A stretch of 64,000 bases of DNA, taken from NCBI GenBank assembly GCA_020637855.1, contig JACKJR010000006.1, forward strand, positions 1-64,000. Direction: 5' to 3'. Below, piece after piece: positions 53,410 to 64,000 of the stretch. Source of the stretch: Rhodobiaceae bacterium. Lineage in GTDB: Bacteria; Pseudomonadota; Alphaproteobacteria; Rhizobiales; Tepidamorphaceae. The notes under the pieces were generated by a model. The model was given only the letters and a program-made list of their open reading frames with translations, ran no database searches and was not told the DNA's origin. The position numbers were made by a program, and so were the translations under genes. Every line of letters starts with the position of its first letter. Position 1 is the first letter of the stretch.

Positions 53410-53994
53410 ATGACGCTGCGCGTGATCGGTAAAAACATCGATGTAGGCGACAGCCTGCGCGAACGTGCCAACGAGCGCCTCTCGGAGATGCTCGGCAAGT
53501 ATTTTTCGCACGGCTATTCCGGCCATGTATCCATTGAGAAGGAACGCCAGTCCTTCCACACCGAGTTTGCCATCCACCTTGATTCCGGGATGGATTTGCA
53601 GGCTGAAGGTGAAGGCGAGGATGCCTATCGCAGCCTCGAGGCCGCGGCCGAAAGGCTGGAGAAGCGGCTTCGGCGTTACAAGCGCCGGCTTAAGGACCAC
53701 CACAACAGCAAGAATGCCGAGGAACCGTTGATCGCGCCGAGCTTCGTGCTGGCAGACGTCGACGAAGACAACGAGGAAACGGTTTCATCGGCGGATGCTT
53801 CCCCTCTGGTTGTGGCGGAACAGGCAACCAGCATCCGCACCCAAACCGTGGGCATGGCGGCTATGGCGCTCGATTTGTCCGCAGCTCCCGTGATCGTTTT
53901 CCGCAACGCCGCGAATGGCCGGATGAACATTGTCTACCGCCGTTCCGACGGGAATATCGGCTGGATCGATCCGCCGTCGCTGGAGCAAAACTGA
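53410..53994 (+). CDS. hpf: Ribosome hibernation promoting factor, long form
   Basis: 194 residues from ATG 53410; a TTG three codons earlier is possible. The N-terminal sigma-54 modulation/S30AE domain (LRVIGKNIDVGDSLRERANE to KRLRRYKRRLKDHHN) is followed by a linker and the C-terminal dimerisation domain (APVIVFRNAANGRMNIVYRRSDGNIGWIDP). The long form pairs 70S ribosomes into 100S dimers in starved cells. Confidence 0.92.
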   Translation: MTLRVIGKNIDVGDSLRERANERLSEMLGKYFSHGYSGHVSIEKERQSFHTEFAIHLDSGMDLQAEGEGEDAYRSLEAAAERLEKRLRRYKRRLKDHHNSKNAEEPLIAPSFVLADVDEDNEETVSSADASPLVVAEQATSIRTQTVGMAAMALDLSAAPVIVFRNAANGRMNIVYRRSDGNIGWIDPPSLEQN

Positions 53995-54093
53995 GCATGC
54001 GCCTGAGGGTTTCGCCCCGGCGCTTACCCATCCACCTGGCGGACCGGGGTAATGCCGGTCGCGCCTTGAACAAGTGATCGGGACACAGGATTA

Positions 54094-54561
54094 ATGAGCT
54101 TGAACGATCTGATCGCTCAGGATGCAGTCATTGCGTCGCTGAAGGCGAGCAGCAAGAAGCAGATGATTCAGGAGATGTCGGAGAAAGCCGCCGAGATCAC
54201 CGGACTGCCTGCGCGGACCATTTTCGAACAGCTTTTGCAGCGTGAGCGCCTCGGCTCGACGGGGATCGGACACGGGATCGCGATTCCCCACTCTCGCGTT
54301 CCCGGCATCCGGCAAATCGTTGGCATATTTGCGCGCCTTGAACGCCCTATCCAGTTTGACGCCGTCGATGATGAGCCTGTCGATCTGATTTTCATGCTGC
54401 TTGCGCCCGAGGGAGAGGGTGCCGACCACCTCAAGGCGCTGGCGCGCATCGCCCGCGTGCTGCGCGACACCAACAACACGAGCAAGATACGCGCATCGCG
54501 CGACGCCGCCGCGATATACGGCGTGCTGAATGCGCCTGCGGCGTCGTCGAACGCCGCCTGA
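54094..54561 (+). CDS. ptsN: Nitrogen PTS enzyme IIA-Ntr
   Basis: 155 residues. GSTGIGHGIAIPHSRV contains the phosphorylated His. AGGATTA precedes the ATG. It receives phosphate through the nitrogen PTS and regulates potassium, nitrogen and stress functions. Downstream of rpoN and hpf as in most proteobacteria. Confidence 0.94.
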   Translation: MSLNDLIAQDAVIASLKASSKKQMIQEMSEKAAEITGLPARTIFEQLLQRERLGSTGIGHGIAIPHSRVPGIRQIVGIFARLERPIQFDAVDDEPVDLIFMLLAPEGEGADHLKALARIARVLRDTNNTSKIRASRDAAAIYGVLNAPAASSNAA

Positions 54562-54563
54562 TC

Positions 54564-54839
54564 TCAGTGCAGGCTGACGGGCGTCAGCTCCTGTTCCTGT
54601 GCTCCGGCAACGGCCAGCTCGCGTGTTGTCGTCAGCAGAATTGGCTCTCCGGCGGCGCCATACAACGCGTAAAGCATCGTTGCCGGGGGCAATTCACGCG
54701 CCTGCGGCACGGTATTGGCAATATCGCCGGCCTTCACCGGACGGATATAGGCAATCGTTCCCGCACCAAGACCGGCAAGGAAATCCGCGTCGAGCTGCTC
54801 CGGCAGTCCGGTGGCGGTGGGTGTCTTGTCGCTGGTCAT
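54564..54839 (-). CDS. DUF1150 family protein
   Basis: 91 residues with IAYIRPVKAGDI and ATMLYALYGAAGEPILLT, matching DUF1150, a small alphaproteobacterial family often placed after an hsp20 gene as here. Function unknown. It ends two bases from the ptsN stop (convergent). Confidence 0.85.
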   Translation of the reverse strand: MTSDKTPTATGLPEQLDADFLAGLGAGTIAYIRPVKAGDIANTVPQARELPPATMLYALYGAAGEPILLTTTRELAVAGAQEQELTPVSLH

Positions 54840-54886
54840 CTACGATACTCCTTGTGATGGTCCCAACACATGCGCCAGCCCCAGGA

Positions 54887-55315
54887 TCATTCCTGCGAAT
54901 TGATCTTGATGCGCCGTGCCTCGCGTTTCGGTTGCGGCTGGGTCAACGTGACCGCCAGCAGGCCGTTTTCGAGTTCAGCGCCGGTCACTTCCATTCCGTC
55001 AGCCAGCACGAAACTGCGCTGGAACTGGCGGGCGGCAATGCCCTGGTGCAGATAGTCACGGCGTCCGGGCTCGCTCTGACGCCCACGGATCGTCAGCTGT
55101 GATTCCTCGACGGTGACATCAAGGTCTTCTGCGGCAAATCCAGCTACGGCAAGCACAATCCTCAAGCATTCGGGTTGCTCCGCGTGTGCGGCAACCCGCT
55201 CGATATTGTAAGGCGGATAGCCTGTTGATGGATTGCGGTTAATGCGCTCGAGCAGGCGCTCGATGTCATCAAAGCCAAGCAGGAATGGGCTGTTGAGGCC
55301 GGAAATCCGTGACAC
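54887..55315 (-). CDS. Small heat-shock protein Hsp20
   Basis: 142 residues if started at GTG 55315 (product begins VSRISGLNSPFLLGFDDIERLL, the IbpA-like family start); the open frame could also begin at TTG 55363. The alpha-crystallin domain is present with GVAARQF-type stretch IAARQFQRSFVLADG and the C-terminal IKI-type tail (RRIKINSQE). It holds unfolded proteins for DnaK/ClpB. The leader can fold into a ROSE-like structure. DUF1150 lies 47 bp downstream. Confidence 0.9.
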   Translation of the reverse strand: MSRISGLNSPFLLGFDDIERLLERINRNPSTGYPPYNIERVAAHAEQPECLRIVLAVAGFAAEDLDVTVEESQLTIRGRQSEPGRRDYLHQGIAARQFQRSFVLADGMEVTGAELENGLLAVTLTQPQPKREARRIKINSQE

Positions 55316-55375
55316 GTGCGTTGAGGCCGTTCGTCCTTCTAGCCCGCCATTGTAGGCGGGCAATCAAGCAACGGA
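55316..55375 (-). promoter_or_regulatory. ROSE-like RNA thermometer candidate before hsp20
   Basis: On the minus strand, TTGCTT (plus 55366-55371) and AAGGA (plus 55334-55338) can pair with a bulged G, the core pattern of ROSE elements. Between them lies a perfect 7-bp hairpin GCCCGCC/GGCGGGC (55342-55348 with 55355-55361). The spacing of AAGGA to the GTG start, about 17-18 bases, is longer than usual. Confidence 0.45.
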
Positions 55376-55538
55376 CCGCGCAGAGCCCTTATTCACAAGC
55401 GGCCTGCCGGCCCGCCAGCGCCAGAAAAGCGCCGGCACACAAGGATATGGGGTCGATGGCCCGCGCCATCAAGTTGCCGGCGCCAGGCGGTTATCGGATA
55501 TTTCGCGGGGTGTTCGGTATACAGGACGGCGGTGCGGG

Positions 55539-55614
<76 letters not shown>

Positions 55615-55772
55615 GTCCATCCGTTCGTCCGGTATTTTCGTCCGGTTCAGATGCCGGGCAGCCCGCAAGGCGGTTGCGCCGTCCTGCCGCAGTGTCGCGG
55701 CGCGTGCGGTTTAGGCCATTCGGGACGCCAAGGCAACAGCATTTGCATGCCGCGCCGCGATTGCCGTCCCGG

Positions 55773-56234
55773 TTACGATTCGTCGCTGTTCCTGTCGCCT
55801 TCGATCAGACCGGAGACATCGTCGTCCTCGTCTTCATCATCAAGGAAGGTGTCGTCATCATCGCCGTCTTCATCATCATCCAGATCATCATCGCCGAGAT
55901 CCGGGATCACATCCTCATCCTCGTCTTCATCATCATCCGTGGGCGCGGCTGCGACACGGCCGGTATCCTCTTCCTCGTCATCGAGGTCCTCAAGCGTGAC
56001 TTCCGCCTCGTCGATCTCGTCCTCTTCCTCGTCGTCGGTCTCGTCCTCGTCCGCCTCGGTTTCGGGCTTGGCCTTGGGAGCCGGTGCCGGTTGTGGCTTG
56101 ACGCGGCTGATCGACGTTTCGACGTCGAAAGGCGTTCCGCATTTCGGGCAGATGATCGGGTTTTTATTGAGGTCGTAAAAGCGTGCCTCGCATTCAAGGC
56201 AGCTGCGTTTCATTCCAAGATCCGGTTTGGCCAC
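55773..56234 (-). CDS. FYDLN-acid (TIGR02300) protein
   Basis: 153 residues. The N-terminus has MKRSCLECEARFYDLNKNP then CPKCGTPF, a four-cysteine zinc ribbon-like module with the FYDLN motif. From about residue 60 to the end it is extremely rich in Asp and Glu. This is the alphaproteobacterial family TIGR02300; function unknown. A single gene, next to tRNA-Ala. Confidence 0.88.
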   Translation of the reverse strand: MAKPDLGMKRSCLECEARFYDLNKNPIICPKCGTPFDVETSISRVKPQPAPAPKAKPETEADEDETDDEEEDEIDEAEVTLEDLDDEEEDTGRVAAAPTDDDEDEDEDVIPDLGDDDLDDDEDGDDDDTFLDDEDEDDDVSGLIEGDRNSDES

Positions 56235-56312
56235 GTCCGATATCTCCTCGCCGCACCGGCAACTCGGGGATTTCCCTGTTTCCCGCCGGCGTGTCGCTAA
56301 ATTCCTAAAGCT

Positions 56313-58725
<2,413 letters not shown>

Positions 58726-59087
58726 GCCGGTTCAGGCGACAGGCGTCGCTTAACGGGCCAGATTGAGGGCTTTTACGCTCTTTATGCCGCGATCAGCCGG
58801 ACGGACGGCGGCTTTTTGTTGAAAAGCTCCGTTTGCTTGAAAGGGTGCCGTTTGCAGCGGTGCCCTTGAAGCGCTGTTCGTACGTGCTGGCGGTGCGAGA
58901 CGATTGCGAGGCCCGCGCTTCGCGCTTCAAGGCCGGATGGACCGCATGCGGCGGCTCGTTCCGAGGCCAAAAGGGAAGCGTGAATACGGGTGTCCGGCTG
59001 GCCTGAACCTGAGTGCCAAGGCGCATGAAAGGCCAAACCGGATGCTGGCGTGGTGTCTGCAGCGGATGTCAGGAGATCCAATCCATC
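58726..59087. other. rpsA leader region
   Basis: 362 bp without a gene. A small hairpin with AGCCG/CGGCT (58795-58799 with 58809-58813) followed by TTTTTG may terminate cmk. An imperfect palindrome around AAGGGTGCCG (about 58838-58866) follows. rpsA leaders often bind S1 for autocontrol; I cannot show that here. Confidence 0.45.
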
Positions 59088-60806
59088 GTGGCTACAGCTC
59101 AAACCAACACCCCCTCCCGCGACGATTTCGCGGCAATGCTCGAAGAGAGCCTCAATACCAATTCCCTCGCCGAAGGCTCGGTCGTCCACGGCCGTGTCGT
59201 TTCGATCGAGAAGGACCTCGCCGTCATCGATGTCGGCCTGAAGACGGAAGGCCGCGTCCCGCTGCGCGAGTTCGGCGCCAAGGGCGTCGACGGCGCCCTG
59301 AAGCCGGGCGACGAGGTCGAAGTTTATCTCGAGCGTGTCGAGAACGCGCTCGGTGAAGCCGTCCTGTCGCGTGAAAAGGCCCGCCGCGAACATTCGTGGG
59401 TGCGCCTGGAACAGGCCTTCGAGGCCGGCGAAAAGGTCGAGGGTGCCATCTTCAACCAGGTCAAGGGTGGCTACACCGTCGATCTCGACGGCGCCGTTGC
59501 CTTCCTGCCGCGCAGCCAGGTGGACATCCGTCCGGTTCGCGACATCGGCCCGCTGATGGGCACGCCGCAGCCATTCCAGATCCTCAAGATGGACAAGCGC
59601 CGCGGCAACATCGTCGTTTCGCGCCGTACCGTGCTTGAAGAGTCCCGCGCCGAACAGCGCGCCGACCTCGTCCAGAGCCTGGAAGAGGGTCAGGTGCTCG
59701 AGGGCGTCGTCAAGAATATCACCGATTACGGTGCGTTCGTGGATCTTGGCGGCATCGACGGCCTGCTGCACGTCACCGATATCGCGTGGCGCCGCGTCAA
59801 TCATCCCACCGAGGTGTTGTCCGTTGGCCAGACGGTCAAGGTCCGTATCATCAAGGTCAACCAGGACACCCAGCGCATCAGCCTCGGCATGAAGCAGCTC
59901 GAGGATGATCCCTGGCAGGGCGTCGAGGCCAAGTATCCGGTCGATGCCAGGTTCACCGGCCGCGTGACCAACATCACCGACTACGGCGCGTTCGTCGAGC
60001 TGGAGCCCGGTGTCGAGGGCCTTATCCACGTCTCCGAGATGAGCTGGACGAAGAAGAACGTCCATCCGGGCAAGATCGTCTCCACCTCTCAGGAGGTCGA
60101 GGTTATGGTGCTCGAGGTCGATCCCAACAAGCGCCGCATCTCGCTTGGCCTCAAGCAGTGCCTTGACAACCCGTGGTCGGCCTTCGCGGCTGATCATCCT
60201 GCCGGTTCCGTGCTCGAAGGCGAAGTCAAGAACCGCACCGAGTTCGGCCTCTTTGTCGGCCTGCCCGGCGATGTCGACGGCATGGTTCACCTCTCCGATC
60301 TGGACTGGAACCGTCCCGGCGAGCAGGCCATCGAGGACTACGAGCGCGGCCAGTCCGTGCAGGTCAAGGTGCTCGACGTCGATGTCGAGAAGGAGCGTAT
60401 CTCGCTTGGCATCAAGCAGCTCGGCGGCGACCCGTTCGAGGAAGCCGGCGGCGAGGTCCGCAAGGGTTCCGTCGTCACCTGCGAAGTGACCGAGGTGAAG
60501 GACAACGGCATCGAGGTGAAGATCGTCGATGCCGACCTGACCGCCTTCATCCGCCGTGCCGACCTTGCCCGCGATCGTGGTGATCAGCGCCCCGAGCGCT
60601 TCGCCGCTGGCGAGCGCGTCGATGCCCGCGTCACCCAGTTCGACCGCAAGAACCGCAAGGTCTCGGTGTCGATCAAGGCGCTGGAAATGGCCGAGGAGAA
60701 GGAAGCGATCGCCCAGTACGGCTCGACCGATTCGGGCGCCTCGCTCGGCGACATCCTCGGTGCCGCGCTCAACAAGGCGCAGGACAAGGACGGCGACAAG
60801 GAATAA
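59088..60806 (+). CDS. rpsA: 30S ribosomal protein S1
   Basis: 572 residues from GTG 59088 with AGGAG upstream (12 bases). Six S1 RNA-binding repeats; several contain the pattern DYGAFV(D/E)L and HVS/HVT, for example ITDYGAFVDLGGIDGLLHV and ITDYGAFVELEPGVEGLIHV. It helps mRNA bind the ribosome. A perfect terminator follows 30 bases past the stop. Confidence 0.97.
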   Translation: MATAQTNTPSRDDFAAMLEESLNTNSLAEGSVVHGRVVSIEKDLAVIDVGLKTEGRVPLREFGAKGVDGALKPGDEVEVYLERVENALGEAVLSREKARREHSWVRLEQAFEAGEKVEGAIFNQVKGGYTVDLDGAVAFLPRSQVDIRPVRDIGPLMGTPQPFQILKMDKRRGNIVVSRRTVLEESRAEQRADLVQSLEEGQVLEGVVKNITDYGAFVDLGGIDGLLHVTDIAWRRVNHPTEVLSVGQTVKVRIIKVNQDTQRISLGMKQLEDDPWQGVEAKYPVDARFTGRVTNITDYGAFVELEPGVEGLIHVSEMSWTKKNVHPGKIVSTSQEVEVMVLEVDPNKRRISLGLKQCLDNPWSAFAADHPAGSVLEGEVKNRTEFGLFVGLPGDVDGMVHLSDLDWNRPGEQAIEDYERGQSVQVKVLDVDVEKERISLGIKQLGGDPFEEAGGEVRKGSVVTCEVTEVKDNGIEVKIVDADLTAFIRRADLARDRGDQRPERFAAGERVDARVTQFDRKNRKVSVSIKALEMAEEKEAIAQYGSTDSGASLGDILGAALNKAQDKDGDKE

Positions 60807-60835
60807 TCTTAAGTCCTGTCTTTGCGAACATCATC

Positions 60836-60870
60836 CGGGCGCCGGCATTTCTGCCGGCGCCCGTTTCATT
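60836..60870 (+). terminator. Rho-independent terminator after rpsA
   Basis: Twelve-bp stem (60836-60847 with 60852-60863) with loop TTTC, followed by TTTCATTT. It ends the rpsA message before sppA. Confidence 0.85.
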
Positions 60871-60997
60871 TGGCGGTGGATATAATGGCCGGAACATCGA
60901 ACCGGCATACCAGCCAGCCAATTGAACGGTTTCCATCTGGGCCTGACACGCTCTATAGTCGCGACCGCTTGTCGGCATGCCCCAGTGGAGCGGTTTC

Positions 60998-61945
60998 ATG
61001 GCACTCGATGCGGATACGATGGTTGAGCGCAGGCGTTTGCGCAGGAAGCTGTCGTTCTGGCGCATTTTTGCTTTTGTTATTGCCGTCATCGCCATTCTCG
61101 CGGTTGCGGGCATTGGCGCCAAGGACAGCTTCGGCGAACAGATCGCCCGCGTGCCGATCACCGGTGTGATCAGCGATGACTGGAGCCAGCGGGAATTCCT
61201 GCGCAAGCTGGGCGAGACCGAGCGCGTCAAGGCGGTTATTCTGGCCATCAATTCACCGGGCGGCACCACGGCCGGTGGTGAAGCGCTCTACGAGGCGATC
61301 CGCAAACTGTCCGGGAAAAAGCCTGTTGTCGCCACCATCGGTACGGTTGGCGCTTCGGCAGCCTATCTGGCAGCAATTGCGGCTGACCGCGTCATTGCCC
61401 GCGAAACATCGATCACCGGTTCTGTCGGCGTCCTGTTCCAGTGGGCCAATTTCAAGGAGCTTGCCGACAAGGTCGGTGTCGACATGCGCGTCGTCAAATC
61501 CGATCCCCTGAAGGCAGAGCCATCACCATTCAACGAGGACACGCCCGAAGAAACCCGGGTGCTTGCCGATCTGATCGAGGATTCCCACAAGTGGTTCCTC
61601 GAGCGCCTTGCCGAGCGCCGCGACATGACGGCGGCGGAGGCGCGCGCGCTGGGCAATGGCCGTATCTATTCCGGCCGCCGCGCTCTGGACCTGAAGATCA
61701 TCGACGCCATTGGCGGGGAAGAAACCGCCAAGGCGTGGCTGGTTTCCGAGCATGGCATCAGCGAGGATGCGGAGATTGTCGAGTGGACGGCCAACAGCAC
61801 CTTCGACGAGTTCGGCCTGAGCGGGCGCCTTTCTGCGCTGTTGGGGCAGATCGATGGCCTGCAGAAGCTGGTAACGCGCATCGCGGAGCTTGCTTCCGCT
61901 GATGGATTGGTGAGTGTTTGGAAGCCTCAAGCCATTGAAGACTAA
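60998..61945 (+). CDS. sppA: Signal peptide peptidase SppA (36-kDa type)
   Basis: 315 residues from ATG 60998 with GTGGAG upstream. One N-terminal membrane helix (about 21-42), then the S49 peptidase domain. The nucleophile Ser is in GTVGASAAYLAA and the general base Lys in KSDPLKAEPSPFNE. It degrades leftover signal peptides in the inner membrane, facing the periplasm. Confidence 0.93.
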   Translation: MALDADTMVERRRLRRKLSFWRIFAFVIAVIAILAVAGIGAKDSFGEQIARVPITGVISDDWSQREFLRKLGETERVKAVILAINSPGGTTAGGEALYEAIRKLSGKKPVVATIGTVGASAAYLAAIAADRVIARETSITGSVGVLFQWANFKELADKVGVDMRVVKSDPLKAEPSPFNEDTPEETRVLADLIEDSHKWFLERLAERRDMTAAEARALGNGRIYSGRRALDLKIIDAIGGEETAKAWLVSEHGISEDAEIVEWTANSTFDEFGLSGRLSALLGQIDGLQKLVTRIAELASADGLVSVWKPQAIED

Positions 61946-62018
61946 GGAATTCTATGCCTTGATAACGGCCTTGAACGGCTTGGTTGCGGGCGAGACGAGG
62001 GGGTAATCGTTTGACGCG

Positions 62019-62315
62019 ATGATAAAATCAGAACTGATCCAGCGGCTTGCCGCCGCCAATCCGCACCTGTTCCAGCGCGACATCGAGATGATCGTCAACA
62101 CGGTGCTTGATGAAATCGTCGATACACTGGCAAACGACAACCGTGTCGAACTGCGTGGCTTCGGGACGTTTTCGGTGAAGAAAAGGCCGGCCCGCGTTGG
62201 CCGCAACCCGCGCACCGGCGCCCGCGTTTCGGTTTCCGAGAAATCGGTCCCCTTCTTCAAGATGGGCAAGGAAATGCGCGAGCGCCTCAATGGCGGACAG
62301 GATGACGAAGACTGA
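62019..62315 (+). CDS. ihfB: Integration host factor beta subunit
   Basis: 98 residues. [15 protein letters not shown] start, [12 protein letters not shown] and [12 protein letters not shown], the DNA-bending arm with the Pro. It pairs with IhfA and bends DNA at promoters and in the nucleoid. Relevant to rpoN-dependent promoters. It is 73 bp after sppA. Confidence 0.95.
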   Translation: MIKSELIQRLAAANPHLFQRDIEMIVNTVLDEIVDTLANDNRVELRGFGTFSVKKRPARVGRNPRTGARVSVSEKSVPFFKMGKEMRERLNGGQDDED

Positions 62316-62327
62316 GGACAGCACGCG

Positions 62328-62672
62328 ATGCTCCGCAAGCTCCTGTCATTATTCGTGTTTCTGCCGCTTGCGGTGCTCCTGGTGGCGTTTACGGTTGCCA
62401 ACCGTCACGTGATCGTCGTTTCGTTCGATCCATTCGGGAGCGACCAGCCGGCATTTGCGTTGGAAATGCCGCTGTTTCTGCTGGTCTTCGTATGCCTGCT
62501 GGCCGGAGTCGTCGCCGGTGGTGTTGCGACCTGGCTCAATCAGGGCACATGGCGCAAACGGGCGCGAAGCAACCAGTTCGAAGCCGCGAAGGCGCGCCGC
62601 GAAGCAGACGATCTGCGCCGCGAGACCCAGCGGCCGCACAGCGCTCTTCCCGCTCCCGATCTGCGCGGATAA
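62328..62672 (+). CDS. lapA: LapA-domain membrane protein (DUF1049)
   Basis: 114 residues with two hydrophobic helices (about 3-23 and 44-66) and a charged, probably coiled-coil C-terminus (GTWRKRARSNQFEAAKARREA). It matches the LapA domain that helps regulate LPS assembly. It lies 12 bp after ihfB, the usual place in proteobacteria. Confidence 0.85.
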   Translation: MLRKLLSLFVFLPLAVLLVAFTVANRHVIVVSFDPFGSDQPAFALEMPLFLLVFVCLLAGVVAGGVATWLNQGTWRKRARSNQFEAAKARREADDLRRETQRPHSALPAPDLRG

Positions 62673-62769
62673 AGCTTATGTTTGCCGCGTGATCGCGAAC
62701 ACGCGCCACGCCTTAAACCTGATTGAGTTCAGACCCTAGAACCCGTGCAGTCCGCGCCGGGAGATATCG

Positions 62770-63729
62770 ATGCGCATCATATCATCCGCCGAAATCGAGA
62801 CCGCGATCACCCATCGCGGCATGATCGAGGCAATGCGCAATGCCTTTCGAAGCCAGATAATCGCGCCATTGCGGCATCATCACCATGTCGCGCGCCCCGA
62901 TAGGCCGGATTCCGACCTGCTGATCATGCCGGCCTGGACCGATTTTACCGCTCAGGGGCATTCCGGGCGCGGCTATCAGGGCGTCAAGATCGTCACCGTG
63001 ACGCCTGACAATGCCAGATCCTCGATTCCCTCGGTCGTTGGCGTCTATGTGCTCCTGTCGGGTGAAACCGGCATGCCGCTGGCCATTATCGACGGACGGG
63101 TTCTCACCCTGCGGCGTACCGCGGCCGCGTCCGCTCTTGCGGCATCCTATCTTGCCAGGGCCGACGCTTCGCGTCTGCTGATGGTCGGCGCGGGTGCTCT
63201 GGCGCCCTATCTCATAGACGCCCATGCGGCCATGCGGCCGATCTCCGAGGTGCTGATCTGGAACCGCACGCCGGAAACTGCCAAACGGCTGGCCTCGGCG
63301 ATGAAGCGTGACGGAATCCGCATCAGCCCCACCGAGGATCTGGAGGGTGCGGCGCGCGGTGCGCACATCGTTTCTTGCGCGACCATGTCGCAAGCACCGG
63401 TGGTGAAGGGTGCGTGGATCGAGCCGGGCACCCATATCGACCTCGTTGGCGGCTACCGCCCCGACATGCGCGAGACCGACGATGACGCCATTCGCAAGGC
63501 GCGCGTCTTCGTCGATATCCGCGAAAGCGCACTGGCGGAAGCCGGTGACATCATGCAGCCGGTCGAAAACGGCATTCTGGATGTGGAAGACATCGCCGCC
63601 GACCTGTTCGAACTGACACGCGGCGAGAAGTCGGGCCGCCGGTTCCACGATCAGGTGACCCTGTTCAAATCGGTCGGCAGCGCCATTGAGGACCTGGCTG
63701 GAGCGGTTCATATTTTTGCCCAGTTGTGA
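62770..63729 (+). CDS. Ornithine cyclodeaminase/mu-crystallin family protein
   Basis: 319 residues. The family substrate region YQGVKIVTVTPDNA and TLRRTAAASALAASYLA, a Rossmann loop LLMVGAGALAPYLIDAHAA, and HIDLVGGYRPDMRETDDDAI. Members act as ornithine cyclodeaminase, alanine dehydrogenase or ketimine reductase using NAD(P). The exact reaction is unknown. It precedes trpF in the same direction. Confidence 0.85.
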   Translation: MRIISSAEIETAITHRGMIEAMRNAFRSQIIAPLRHHHHVARPDRPDSDLLIMPAWTDFTAQGHSGRGYQGVKIVTVTPDNARSSIPSVVGVYVLLSGETGMPLAIIDGRVLTLRRTAAASALAASYLARADASRLLMVGAGALAPYLIDAHAAMRPISEVLIWNRTPETAKRLASAMKRDGIRISPTEDLEGAARGAHIVSCATMSQAPVVKGAWIEPGTHIDLVGGYRPDMRETDDDAIRKARVFVDIRESALAEAGDIMQPVENGILDVEDIAADLFELTRGEKSGRRFHDQVTLFKSVGSAIEDLAGAVHIFAQL

Positions 63730-63803
63730 CAGGGCCTTAAGCGCTGGACTTGAAGCGTGAGCCGTGCGACCTGTTGCGGCTCTCCGGCAGGACTGAACTT
63801 GTT

Positions 63804-64000
63804 ATGCACGTCGACGTGAAGATTTGCGGTCTGAAGACTTCCGAAGCGCTGGACGCGGCGCTTGCCGGGGCCGCGGCCTATGTCGGCTTCGTGTTCTTCC
63901 CGCCAAGCCCGCGCAGCCTGTCGGTGGCCGACGCCGCGAACCTAGCCGAACGCGCGCGCGGAAAAGCGAAAATCGTTGCCTTGAGCGTCGATGCCGATGA
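63804..64000 (+). CDS. trpF: Phosphoribosylanthranilate isomerase (5' part)
   Basis: The visible 65 codons give VKICGLKTSEALDAAL, then GAAAYVGFVFFPPSPRSL, the TrpF signature with catalytic Cys and the phosphate site. The gene continues past the window end. It performs the third committed step of tryptophan synthesis; trpB and trpA would be expected downstream. Confidence 0.93.
   Translation, partial: MHVDVKICGLKTSEALDAALAGAAAYVGFVFFPPSPRSLSVADAANLAERARGKAKIVALSVDAD

Noticed and set aside
55674..56300. Plus-strand frame over the FYDLN gene
   Set aside because: It is the mirror of the Asp/Glu-rich repeat coding sequence, giving an Ile/Val/Leu-rich artefact.

Overview
The window looks like a chromosomal segment of a GC-rich alphaproteobacterium of the order Hyphomicrobiales (Rhizobiales). 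The reasons are the gene orders seen here: irr beside fabA-fabB-fabI; lptC-lptA-lptB-rpoN-hpf-ptsN; aroA-cmk-rpsA-sppA-ihfB-lapA-trpF; mutM/ubiE-ubiB-coaBC-dut; dnaA-dnaN-recF-gyrB; an ActS/ActR redox pair; an FzlA-like protein; and short palindromic repeats of the rhizobial type. I cannot name the genus. Almost everything is core genome. I see no prophage, CRISPR array, transposase or plasmid gene.

Layout. 1-11.6 kb: a membrane-anchored cytochrome c, MmcB-type DNA repair protein, ActR/ActS, a two-gene ABC exporter, a PHB depolymerase, DUF2852, a YgjP-like metallopeptidase, a Bcr/CflA pump and a class A penicillin-binding protein. 11.6-20.5 kb: replication block on the minus strand (HAD hydrolase, gyrB, recF, dnaN, dnaA, a rhodanese gene, a 0.76-kb non-coding stretch, rpsT). 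20.7-31.6 kb: enoyl-CoA hydratase, mutM, then ubiE-ubiB-coaBC-dut, an Rrf2 regulator with cysK and a MoeB/ThiF enzyme, a cupin and a hydroxyacid dehydrogenase, and an SH3-domain protein. 31.6-41 kb: irr divergent from fabA-fabB-fabI, a YiiX-like hydrolase, and the translation block infC-rpmI-rplT-pheS-pheT on the minus strand. 41-48 kb: LysE exporter, alpha/beta hydrolase, fzlA-queG-epimerase run, uppP, an NDUFA9-like protein and tRNA-Leu. 48-55.6 kb: RNase D, Lpt genes, rpoN, hpf, ptsN, DUF1150, Hsp20 and tRNA-Ala. 55.7-64 kb: an acidic FYDLN protein, aroA-cmk-rpsA, sppA, ihfB, lapA, an ornithine cyclodeaminase homologue and the start of trpF, which runs off the window.

The most interesting non-gene signal is a pair of dispersed elements (45357-45691 and 56313-56577). 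Each is bounded by imperfect terminal inverted repeats of about 26-32 bp, and both share internal sequence. They look like one family of small non-autonomous (MITE-like) elements, and one copy ends 5 bp before the fzlA start codon. Other points worth checking are an apparent ATA start codon for infC, a start-stop codon pair over the dnaA start, a 22-bp palindrome upstream of the rhodanese-dnaA run, a ROSE-like RNA thermometer candidate before hsp20, two TTAA-N7-TTAA (CtrA-type) sites, an LptB with a long N-terminal extension, and a strongly structured 0.48-kb spacer after tRNA-Leu.
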